Shown here one piece after another: positions 16,732 through 24,417 of a DNA stretch of 64,000 bases. Every line of letters begins with the position of its first letter. Position 1 is the stretch's first letter. Source of the DNA: Pacificoceanicola sp048553275 (GTDB lineage: Bacteria; Pseudomonadota; Alphaproteobacteria; Rhodobacterales; Rhodobacteraceae). A program made the position numbers and the translations under genes. The stretch lies in NCBI RefSeq assembly GCF_048553275.1, contig NZ_JBLZMW010000015.1, positions 1 through 64,000 on the forward strand, given 5' to 3'. The notes beneath the pieces are model-generated. The model did no database searches, was not told where the DNA came from, and saw only the letters and a program-made list of their open reading frames with translations.

Positions 16732-18561
16732 CTATTTGCCCTCCCACCACCATACATCAGGCTGGAACCCGATCCAATCGCCATAGGCGGGAATGACCTC
16801 CGGGTAGTGCAGCTCTGCCGCATGGGCGATGTAGCTCACGTCGAACTTGTCCTGGAACGGGATCGCATAGCGCCCCGCCATAAGCAGCCGATCAAGCGCG
16901 CGAACCGACGCGACATAATCCTCGCGGCTCGTTGAATTGAGCATGCTGGCGATCATCGCATCCACGGCCGGATCGCAGATGCCGGCCCAATTGCGCCCGC
17001 CTTCGACATCCACCGTCTCGCACGACCAATAGCTCAGCTGTTCATTGCCCGGGCTGAGCGACAGGCCGCGCCGAAACGGCGTCATGTCAAAGTCGTAGGT
17101 GCCTGTGCGCGCACGGTATTGCGCATCATCGGTCGTGGTGACCACCGCCTCGATGCCAAGGCGTTTAAGCCCTTCGACATAGGTGTCAGCCATGGCGCTT
17201 TCCTCCACAGAGCCCTGGCTCAGCAGGATTTCAAGCGTGAAGGGCTCGCCATCAGTGCTTGTCAGAATGCCGTCCACGACCGTCCAACCGGCCTGCTCCA
17301 GCAGGGATGCCGCCTTGCGGATGTTCGCCCGGTTGCGGGCCGAGCCATCGGAGACGGGCAGGGTATAGCCCTCCAGCGTGCCGGGCAGCAGGTCGTTTGA
17401 ATAGGGTTGCAACAGCTCTGCGACCCGTCCCTGTGCCGCGCCCGGCTCCAGCCCAAGAACCGAATTGCCAAAATAGCTCTCAATCCGGTCCTTGCGGCTG
17501 CCAACGACGCTTTCGTTGATGTATTCGAAGTTGTAGGCGGTGATCAGCGCCTCGCGCACGCGCCAGTCCGACAGCTTGCCGCGGCGCGTGTTCATCACAA
17601 AGCCCGACATGCCGGTGGGACGTGCGTTCGGGATCTCGGATTTCACCACGTCGCCGGACTGGATTGCCGGAAAGGCGTATTGCTCGTCCCATTTGACCGG
17701 GTTGTTTTCGCGGTTGGAATTGAGAATGCCCGCCTTGAAGGCTTCGAACTGTGCCGTGCCTTCGAGGAAAAACTCCATGCGGATGGTGTCGAGGTTCATC
17801 TGCCCTTTCATGAAGGGCACATCCTTGCCCCAGTAATCGGGATTGCGGGTCAGCTCCACGTACCGGCCCGCTTCGAAATCGCTGACACCGTAGGGGGCCG
17901 AACTCATCGGGATCGTGTCGAGCCCGCTTTCGGTGAAATCCTTGTCCGTCCACTGCGCCTGTTTGAGGATCGGCCACATGCCGATCACCAGAGCCAGCTC
18001 GCGGTTATCCTCCTCGAATGAGAACCGAACCGAGCGCTCGCCGGTTTTCTCCATTTTCTCGACCTGAGCCCAAACGCCGGTGTAGCGGGTCACGCCGTCG
18101 GCCCCGAGGGTGCCGAGCATTTCATAGGTCCACATCACGTCTTCGATGGTCACCGGAGAGCCGTCGGCGAATCTGGCTTCCGGACGCAGGGTGAATTCCG
18201 CCCACTCGCGATTCGGCCCGACCTCGATGGATTCGGCCAAAACCCCGTACAGCGCGAACGGTTCATCGTAGCTGCGGCCCATAAGAGACTCGAAGGCAAG
18301 AAAGCGGAGCTGCCAAGGTGTTTTGCCTTTGCGGATGAAAGGATTGAGGCTGTCGAAGGTGCCAATCTCACCTGTGATGATGGCGCCGCCCTTGGGTGCG
18401 TTCGGGTTGGCATAGGGCAGGGACACAAAATCCGGTGGCAATTGCGGCTCGCCATACATAGCTATGCCATGTTGCGGGTCGGCACTGACGGATGTCGCGC
18501 AGAGAATCAGCGCAAGCGCGGTGGCGCCGGACTGCCTTTTCCGGAATAAGTTTAGAAGCAT
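16732..18561 (-). CDS. yejA: Family 5 extracellular solute-binding protein, YejA-like, 609 aa
   Basis: A periplasmic binding protein of the oligopeptide/microcin C type: signal peptide (residues 1-28, cleaved after SVSA), then AMYGEPQLPPDFVSLPYANPNAPKG and FDSLNPFI, which are hallmarks of YejA, and the conserved DWRVREALITAYNFEYIN region. It would deliver peptides to a YejBEF importer. No permease or ATPase gene lies next to it, so it either uses a transporter encoded elsewhere or is a stand-alone paralogue. Confidence 0.82.
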   Translation of the reverse strand: MLLNLFRKRQSGATALALILCATSVSADPQHGIAMYGEPQLPPDFVSLPYANPNAPKGGAIITGEIGTFDSLNPFIRKGKTPWQLRFLAFESLMGRSYDEPFALYGVLAESIEVGPNREWAEFTLRPEARFADGSPVTIEDVMWTYEMLGTLGADGVTRYTGVWAQVEKMEKTGERSVRFSFEEDNRELALVIGMWPILKQAQWTDKDFTESGLDTIPMSSAPYGVSDFEAGRYVELTRNPDYWGKDVPFMKGQMNLDTIRMEFFLEGTAQFEAFKAGILNSNRENNPVKWDEQYAFPAIQSGDVVKSEIPNARPTGMSGFVMNTRRGKLSDWRVREALITAYNFEYINESVVGSRKDRIESYFGNSVLGLEPGAAQGRVAELLQPYSNDLLPGTLEGYTLPVSDGSARNRANIRKAASLLEQAGWTVVDGILTSTDGEPFTLEILLSQGSVEESAMADTYVEGLKRLGIEAVVTTTDDAQYRARTGTYDFDMTPFRRGLSLSPGNEQLSYWSCETVDVEGGRNWAGICDPAVDAMIASMLNSTSREDYVASVRALDRLLMAGRYAIPFQDKFDVSYIAHAAELHYPEVIPAYGDWIGFQPDVWWWEGK

Positions 18562-18640
18562 TTCGAAGACAATCCTTTACCGCCCTTTGTTTATTGGCGC
18601 CGACCGTAGCGGGGCTTTTACGCCTTTTCAAACTTTTACC

Positions 18641-18669
18641 TTGGACTCAGGCGCGGATTTGCTTATAAC
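18641..18669 (+). promoter_or_regulatory. Predicted promoter of small RNA
   Basis: TTGGAC at 18641-18646 and TATAAC at 18664-18669 are separated by 17 bases, an ideal spacing; the -10 element matches the consensus at five of six positions, the -35 only partly. Downstream there is no open reading frame but a strong terminator. Confidence 0.45.
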
Positions 18670-18675
18670 CAAGTT

Positions 18676-18750
18676 ACTGCTCGATAGGTTTCTTGCCTGT
18701 ATGAAACCTGCCTCAATGACTTAACCCCGGCTTCGGCCGGGGTTTTTTTT
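18676..18750 (+). ncRNA. Candidate small RNA, about 75 nt
   Basis: Between divergent genes a promoter-like pair precedes a hairpin (AGGTTTC at 18686-18692 with GAAACCT at 18703-18709), a short single-stranded linker CTCAATGACTT, and a textbook terminator. No plus-strand gene ends here, so the terminator is otherwise unexplained. The layout hairpin, linker, terminator resembles Hfq-type trans-acting RNAs. I cannot assign it to a known family. Confidence 0.5.
18723..18750 (+). terminator. Strong intrinsic terminator with UUCG loop
   Basis: AACCCCGGC at 18723-18731 pairs with GCCGGGGTT at 18736-18744 around a TTCG tetraloop, followed by an unbroken run of T to 18750. This is a classic plus-strand terminator and the best evidence for a transcript here. 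Confidence 0.85.
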
Positions 18751-18888
18751 GGCCTGATCACGCGGAAGTTCACGGGCGCCGGCATCAGCCGAAATGGGCC
18801 GGAACGCCTTCACTTATTGGTGCTTTCGCTTTTCCTTTCGGTCTTGTGCCCTTACGTTCGCTGCACAGCAGCATCAAAGGACTCTGCC

Positions 18889-19662
18889 ATGACACTCAAA
18901 GGCAAAACCGCAATCGTCACGGGTTCCAACTCGGGAATCGGTCTGGGAATCGCGCATGAATTGGCCCGTGCGGGTGCCTCCGTGGTGATCAATTCCTTCA
19001 CCGACCGCGACGAAGACCATGCGCTGGCTGAAGAGATTGCGAAGGAACACGGCACCGACGCGCGCTACATCAAGGCCGACATGTCCAAAGGCGAGGAATG
19101 CCGCGCGCTGATCGAGCAGGCCGGCGCCTGCGACATCCTGATCAATAATGCGGGCATCCAGCATGTGGCCCCCATTGACGAATTTCCGGTCGAAAAATGG
19201 GATGCGATCATCGCCATCAACCTAAATTCGACCTTCCACACAACGGCAGCGGCCCTGCCGATGATGCGCAAGGCCGGATGGGGCAGGGTGATCAATATCG
19301 CCTCGGCCCATGGTCTGACGGCATCGCCCTACAAATCGGCGTATGTTGCCGCCAAACATGGCATCGTCGGCATGACAAAGGTGATCGCGCTTGAAACCGC
19401 GCGCGAGCCGATCACGGCCAATGCGATCTGCCCCGGTTATGTTCTGACACCGCTGGTCGAGGCACAAATCCCTGACACCATGGAAAAATATGACATGGGC
19501 CGCGACGAGGTGATCGAAAAGGTCATGCTTGAGCGTCAGCCGTCAAAGGAATTCGCCACGGTCGAGCAGCTCGGCGGCACGGCGGTCTTCCTTTGTTCGG
19601 ATGCGGCCGCGCAGATCACCGGTACGACACTCAGCGTCGACGGTGGCTGGACCGCGCTCTGA
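18889..19662 (+). CDS. bdhA: D-3-hydroxybutyrate dehydrogenase, 257 aa
   Basis: A short-chain dehydrogenase: cofactor motif TGSNSGIGLG, NNAG at about residues 87-90, catalytic Ser and YVAAK, C-terminal SVDGGW. The sequence IQHVAPIDEFPVEKWD after NNAG is typical of 3-hydroxybutyrate dehydrogenases, which convert 3-hydroxybutyrate to acetoacetate with NAD during polyhydroxybutyrate breakdown. ATG 18889 has AAAGGA eight bases upstream. A patatin-type lipase follows, plausibly in the same transcript. Confidence 0.9.
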   Translation: MTLKGKTAIVTGSNSGIGLGIAHELARAGASVVINSFTDRDEDHALAEEIAKEHGTDARYIKADMSKGEECRALIEQAGACDILINNAGIQHVAPIDEFPVEKWDAIIAINLNSTFHTTAAALPMMRKAGWGRVINIASAHGLTASPYKSAYVAAKHGIVGMTKVIALETAREPITANAICPGYVLTPLVEAQIPDTMEKYDMGRDEVIEKVMLERQPSKEFATVEQLGGTAVFLCSDAAAQITGTTLSVDGGWTAL

Positions 19663-19731
19663 TCCATTGACGAAACGATCGGGGATGCATCGTCCCCGGT
19701 CGGTTGCGCACACTCACGGAAGGGTTAGTCG

Positions 19732-20772
19732 ATGGCACAGCCGATACGGATCAATCTCGCATTGCAGGGCGGCGGGGCCCATGGCGCCTTTACTTGGGGT
19801 GTGCTGGATCGCCTCCTTGAAGAAGACAAAGTTGAAGTCGCCGCGATTTCCGGCACCTCCGCCGGAGCGCTGAACGGCGCGGCCATCAAGACCGGGCTGC
19901 TCGATGGCGGACGACAGGGCGCGCGGGACAAGCTTGAATGGTTGTGGCAACAGATTGGTGCGCTTGACCACGTTGCAATGCCGGACTGGATGCAGGCGTT
20001 CCTGCCGGATCCGGGGATGGTCTCGAAAAGTCTCGAATATTCGCTGCCTTACGTCTGGGGCGAGGCGATGGTTCGCATAATGTCGCCCTATTCATCGGGA
20101 CCGTTCTACCGCAATCCTCTGGAGCCGATCGTCGCTCAGTTCGACTTTTCCAAGGTCTGCAATGAACACGGACCGGCGCTGTTCGTTTGTGCCACGCAGG
20201 TGCGCAGCGGGAAGATTCGAATCTTCACCGAGGCCAACCTCTCCGGCGAGGCGATCATGGCCTCCGCCTGTCTGCCCACGCTCTTTCAGGCCGTCGAATT
20301 GCCGGACCCGGAGAGCGGCGAGATCGAGGCCTTCTGGGACGGCGGCTACACCGGCAACCCCGCGCTTTTCCCCTTCTTCGAACCGCGTTTTCCGGATGAC
20401 ATTCTCGTGGTCAACATCAATCCGCTTCACCGCGAGGCCATTCCAGTGACGCCGCCGGAAATCCAAAACCGGATCAATGAAATCAGCTTCAACTCATCGC
20501 TGCTGCGCGAGCTCAGAGCCGTCGACTTTGTTCAGCGGCTGATTGCGGACGGCAGCGTACAGCCCGGCAGGATGAAGGACGTGCGCGTCCACATGATCGC
20601 GGATGATCCGCTGATGAATGCTCTGTCAGTTGCGACCAAAACCGTGCCGGTGCCATCGGTCATTTCACAGCTCAAGGCGGCCGGACGCCGCGCCGCGGGT
20701 GAATTCCTGAATCGCCACCTGGACGATCTGGGAAAACGCCAGACCGCCGATCTGAGAAAGATGTTTGGCTGA
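19732..20772 (+). CDS. Patatin-like phospholipase, 346 aa
   Basis: Patatin lipase signatures: oxyanion hole GGGAHGAF (about residues 13-20), nucleophile elbow GTSAG (Ser about 44) and catalytic Asp in DGGYTGNP (about residue 204). It hydrolyses acyl esters, probably lipids or polyhydroxybutyrate granule components. It follows bdhA by about 70 bases on the same strand, a pairing common in Rhodobacterales, which suggests a role in storage polymer use. Confidence 0.87.
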   Translation: MAQPIRINLALQGGGAHGAFTWGVLDRLLEEDKVEVAAISGTSAGALNGAAIKTGLLDGGRQGARDKLEWLWQQIGALDHVAMPDWMQAFLPDPGMVSKSLEYSLPYVWGEAMVRIMSPYSSGPFYRNPLEPIVAQFDFSKVCNEHGPALFVCATQVRSGKIRIFTEANLSGEAIMASACLPTLFQAVELPDPESGEIEAFWDGGYTGNPALFPFFEPRFPDDILVVNINPLHREAIPVTPPEIQNRINEISFNSSLLRELRAVDFVQRLIADGSVQPGRMKDVRVHMIADDPLMNALSVATKTVPVPSVISQLKAAGRRAAGEFLNRHLDDLGKRQTADLRKMFG

Positions 20773-20844
20773 AATCATGCAGGATTTGGCCGTGTACTCG
20801 GTTCAATCGTGCACATTTTGCCCGATTTCTTGCGCTCAATGCCC

Positions 20845-21543
20845 TCAGGAGGCTTTGCGCAGTTGCTCTTCGACGGCGATTTTCGCCTTTTCGCCGTTGG
20901 GATAAACCAACCCCGCCGAGATCACCAATTTGGCTGCATCTTCGATGGTCATATCGAGTTCGATCACGTCTTCTTCGGGGAAAAACAACAGGAACCCGGA
21001 CGTGGGGTTCGGCGTGGTTGGGACAAAGACCGAGACAAGCCGCCCCATGGCGTGGGCCTTTTCGGCGACTTCGCCTTTGGTTTCGGTCGATATGAACGCC
21101 ACGGCCCAGATGCCCTTGCGCGGGTATTCGATCAGGCAGGCCTTTTCAAAACTGCGCTCGCTCTGGGCAAACACGGTTTCCGCGATCTGTTTGATCCCTG
21201 AGTAGATTGACCGCACGACGGGCGTGCGCTCGACGAGGCTCTCGGCAAAGCGAATAAGAGAACGGCCGATCAGACCCTTTGCGATCCAACCGACGATAAT
21301 CGTAAAGAGAAAGAGGAAAATAACACCGACACCACGCAGGTTGATACCGATGTATTCCTCGGGGTTGAGGTTGGCCGGCACCAACGGCAGCACAAAGCCG
21401 TCGATCCAGCCAAATACTTTCCAGATCAGCCAGATCGTCAGACCGACAGGCAGGATCACCACCAGCCCGGTCAGGAAGCTCGCCCGGAGGCTGGAGAACA
21501 ATCCCGGGCGTTTGGGCTCCGGTTCAAAAGGCGAAGACGTCAT
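20845..21543 (-). CDS. DUF502 membrane protein, 232 aa
   Basis: Two N-terminal membrane segments (about residues 17-39, FLTGLVVILPVGLTIWLIW, and 75-95, GVGVIFLFLFTIIVGWIA) are followed by a soluble domain with TPVVRSIYSGIKQ and VPTTPNPTSGFLLFFP, the signature of DUF502 family proteins. The function is unknown. An inverted repeat lies just upstream of the start. Confidence 0.85.
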   Translation of the reverse strand: MTSSPFEPEPKRPGLFSSLRASFLTGLVVILPVGLTIWLIWKVFGWIDGFVLPLVPANLNPEEYIGINLRGVGVIFLFLFTIIVGWIAKGLIGRSLIRFAESLVERTPVVRSIYSGIKQIAETVFAQSERSFEKACLIEYPRKGIWAVAFISTETKGEVAEKAHAMGRLVSVFVPTTPNPTSGFLLFFPEEDVIELDMTIEDAAKLVISAGLVYPNGEKAKIAVEEQLRKAS

Positions 21544-21586
21544 TGATCTGGATACTCGGCTGGCTCACGTGCCTATTAGCTAAGCG

Positions 21587-21605
21587 TTGTGACGCCGGGT
21601 CACAA
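21587..21605. promoter_or_regulatory. Perfect inverted repeat between psuG and the DUF502 gene
   Basis: TTGTGAC at 21587-21593 and GTCACAA at 21599-21605 flank GCCGG. It could be an operator for the DUF502 gene (44 bases upstream of its start) or a hairpin at the 3' end of psuG; it has no U-tract. Confidence 0.35.
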
Positions 21606-21611
21606 TGTCTG

Positions 21612-22544
21612 TTAAGCGGGAAGTTTCATTTCCTCCCGCAATGCGCACAATTCGCAGGCAATTTTCGCCCCGAAACGAGCGTTGTTGAGTACGAGTGCGA
21701 TGTTCGCGGTCAGCGAGCGGCCCTCGGTCAATTCATAGATCCGTTGCAGCAGGTAGGGCGTGACCTGCTTGCCACGAATGCCGTGGGCTTCGGCATCTGC
21801 GGTCGCCTGCGCGATGATCGGGGCCATGACGGCATGCGGGATCTCATCGGATTCCGGAATGGGATTGGCCACAAGCTGGCCGCCGGGCAGCCCGAGCGCC
21901 TGCCGCAAGAGCTGTGCTCTGGCGATGTCTTTAGCCTCATCCATGCGCAGCGGCGCCTTGTGTCCGGCCGAGCGCGACCAAAACGCGGGCAGGGCGTCCT
22001 GACCGACCGCGATGGTCGGCACGCCCAGAGTTTCGAGCACTTCAAGGGTTTTGGGAAGATCCAGAATCGCCTTGGCCCCGGCTGCGATTACGGTCACCGG
22101 GCTCTGGGCCAATTCCTGCAGATCGGCAGAGACATCAAAGCTCTCTTCCGCACCCTTATGCACACCGCCAATACCTCCCGTGGCGAAAACACCGATTCCG
22201 GCCAACCGGGCCGCGATCATCGTGGCTGCAACGGTGGTTGCACCGGTGCCGCCCTGCGCCATGCATACGGCCATATCGGCGCGGCTCAGTTTGGCTACAT
22301 TTTTCGCCTGCGCGAGCGTGTGCAGTTGATCATCGGTCAAACCGATATGCAGCGTGCCGCCGATCACGGCGATGGTCGCCGGAGTCGCGCCGCCCTCGCG
22401 GATGGTGTCCTCGACCCTACGGGCCATTTCGAGGTTCTGCGGCCAGGGCATTCCGTGCGTGATAATGGTCGATTCAAGCGCGACGATAGGCGTGCCCGCG
22501 TCCAATGCTGCACGAACTTCGGGCGATGCGGTATAGAGGGTCAT
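21612..22544 (-). CDS. psuG: Pseudouridine-5'-phosphate glycosidase, 310 aa
   Basis: Family hallmarks are visible: VALESTIITHGMPWPQN, GGTLHIGLT, GGTGATTVAATM, FATGGIGGVHKG and the long C-terminal LTEGRSLTANIALVLNNA. The enzyme splits pseudouridine 5'-phosphate to uracil and ribose 5-phosphate. ATG 22544 overlaps the stop of the kinase gene (ATGA) and AGGAGA lies upstream. With psuK it forms the two-step pseudouridine salvage operon. Confidence 0.93.
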   Translation of the reverse strand: MTLYTASPEVRAALDAGTPIVALESTIITHGMPWPQNLEMARRVEDTIREGGATPATIAVIGGTLHIGLTDDQLHTLAQAKNVAKLSRADMAVCMAQGGTGATTVAATMIAARLAGIGVFATGGIGGVHKGAEESFDVSADLQELAQSPVTVIAAGAKAILDLPKTLEVLETLGVPTIAVGQDALPAFWSRSAGHKAPLRMDEAKDIARAQLLRQALGLPGGQLVANPIPESDEIPHAVMAPIIAQATADAEAHGIRGKQVTPYLLQRIYELTEGRSLTANIALVLNNARFGAKIACELCALREEMKLPA

Positions 22545-23434
22545 AGGGAGATTTCTCCTGAAACATGGGCGGCCGCTGTGTCCAGGGCAAATGTGAGCGC
22601 GTCTTCGCGATCGAGACCGCGTCGCTCGCCTGCCATGTGGGCGGCCATGAAGGTGTCGCCAGCCCCGGTAATCCGTGTCACGTTCACTTCCGGGGGGCGC
22701 TTTGTGATAAGAGCATCCGCGGTGGCATCGGCACAGCATTCGCGGCCGTTGGTGACCACGGCGCGACATGCGCCACGCTCGATCAACATGGCCGCCGCTT
22801 GCGGTGCGCTGGTAAATGTCGTCTCGCAGAGCAAGCCCGCTTCTTCGAGATTGACGTAAAGCGTGCCACGACGGTGCAAAAGAAACGGTCGCAGTCGCTC
22901 GGCCTTGCCCGGCGAAGCCGGGGCGATGCGCAGATCAGCCTCGGAAAAGGCATCATCTGCGACGATGTCCGCCAGCAACGTTTCGGTCAGATTGCCATCG
23001 AGCGCGATCTGTCCGGCATAGGGAGCGCCGACGCTGCCCAGGGTGCCATTGCGCAGCGGATCAAGAATGCGCGCGCCCGCCGCCTCAAGCGAATGGGCAT
23101 CGGCAATCGCGGCGATCAGGCCGCTGGGCGCTTCGATGGCCATGTAAACATCCGTCGGCAGGTCTTCTGAGCGATAGACATGCGTCATGTCCAGCCCAAG
23201 TGCCGCGCAGCGCGCGATCAGTGCATCGCCTTCGGCGTCGTGGCCAATCGCGCTGAGCATCACGGGCTGCATGCCAAACCGACTGAGAGTCATGGCTATG
23301 TTGAGGGCAACGCCGCCCGGAATACGTGTGATGCGGCCGGGAACATCGTTCCCGGGACGCATTTCGCTGAAGGTGCGGCCGATCACGTCCCAGAGGGCGG
23401 AGCCGATACAAAGGATTTGCGGTGCAGTCGACAT
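22541..23434 (-). CDS. psuK: PfkB-family pseudouridine kinase, 297 aa
   Basis: A ribokinase/PfkB carbohydrate kinase: N-terminal GSALWDVIGRT, the GGVALNIAM substrate motif and the C-terminal GAGDTFMAA anion hole with catalytic Asp. The four-base overlap with psuG identifies the likely substrate as pseudouridine. The start at 23434 matches the usual family N-terminus. Confidence 0.87.
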   Translation of the reverse strand: MSTAPQILCIGSALWDVIGRTFSEMRPGNDVPGRITRIPGGVALNIAMTLSRFGMQPVMLSAIGHDAEGDALIARCAALGLDMTHVYRSEDLPTDVYMAIEAPSGLIAAIADAHSLEAAGARILDPLRNGTLGSVGAPYAGQIALDGNLTETLLADIVADDAFSEADLRIAPASPGKAERLRPFLLHRRGTLYVNLEEAGLLCETTFTSAPQAAAMLIERGACRAVVTNGRECCADATADALITKRPPEVNVTRITGAGDTFMAAHMAGERRGLDREDALTFALDTAAAHVSGEISL

Positions 23435-23541
23435 GGTGCTTCTTTTGACCTGCGCCGCGCCGAGGCGCAAGATGCACTGTCGCTGCGCCGAAAATCTCGC
23501 GCAAACCGCCATCAATCACTGAAGAACAGGCGCAAAATGCC

Positions 23542-24417
23542 CTAAATGCTGCGTAAGTTTCCCTGCTGATCAATGGCGATGATCCGGCGCAAGCCAGCCT
23601 GACGCTTCAATTGTCTCAGACGATCAAGCCGCATGAACACACCCGCGGTCGAAAGCGCATCCGCCAGCGCCGCGCTGTCTGCCTCGATCGAAAGCGTCGA
23701 CCAGAGCGGCCGCTGGCCTTGCGGGCCGAGAATATGCCCATGTCCGCCAAGCAAGAGCGCACCGGGACTGGAGGTTGCGATTGCATGTCCGCTCAGCGTT
23801 ACCTGACCGGCCATGCCAAATGCCGGATCGGACAGGCCCAGCCGGAACGGGCCGCCCAGCGCGGCATATTCGCCGATGTTAATCAATGCCTTGGTAAATC
23901 CGCGCTGATGGAGCGCGTCGCGGACCAGGTCCGTCGCATAGCCCTGGGCAACGCCGTTGAACGTGAGCTTCTGTCCCGGGGCCATCCGGATTTGCCCGAG
24001 AACATTGGATTGTACGCGGTCCCATCCGATCAAACTCCGCGCGGCACCGGGATTTTCGCCTTTGGCCAGCGCGTCCCAGAGCGGCTGCACGGTTGGATCG
24101 AACAGGCCGTCCGTCACGTCATGCGCCGCAGAAACCCGCTGCACCAGGTCCTCGAACAGGCCGCCGGGCGCGGACAGCCGTCCGTCTCGATTGAGTCGCG
24201 ACAGCATCGACGCCGACCGATAGAGGCTGAACGTATCCTCAAAGGTTTCAAGCCAGCCGGACAATTCGGCGAGCGCGGCGGATATCTCGGACCGAGGTCC
24301 ATTCAAGGTCAGGCTCACGTTTGCCCCGAGCGCCTGCCCCTGCCATGACTGTGCTTCAACGAAACGCGGTGCGCAGGCGAAAGCGGCGGCGACGGCGATA
24401 AAGCGACGGCGTTTCAT
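23542..24417 (-). CDS. apbE: FAD:protein FMN transferase (ApbE/NosX), 291 aa
   Basis: An ApbE family flavin transferase: signal with arginines (MKRRRFIAVAAAFACA, possibly Tat), SRLNRDG, FDPTVQPLWDAL, FNGVAQGYATDLV and the metal-binding INIGEYAALGG region. It attaches FMN covalently to Thr in periplasmic domains. Its start overlaps the end of nosR by four bases, so NosR is the obvious substrate, matching NosX in denitrifiers. Confidence 0.88.
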   Translation of the reverse strand: MKRRRFIAVAAAFACAPRFVEAQSWQGQALGANVSLTLNGPRSEISAALAELSGWLETFEDTFSLYRSASMLSRLNRDGRLSAPGGLFEDLVQRVSAAHDVTDGLFDPTVQPLWDALAKGENPGAARSLIGWDRVQSNVLGQIRMAPGQKLTFNGVAQGYATDLVRDALHQRGFTKALINIGEYAALGGPFRLGLSDPAFGMAGQVTLSGHAIATSSPGALLLGGHGHILGPQGQRPLWSTLSIEADSAALADALSTAGVFMRLDRLRQLKRQAGLRRIIAIDQQGNLRSI

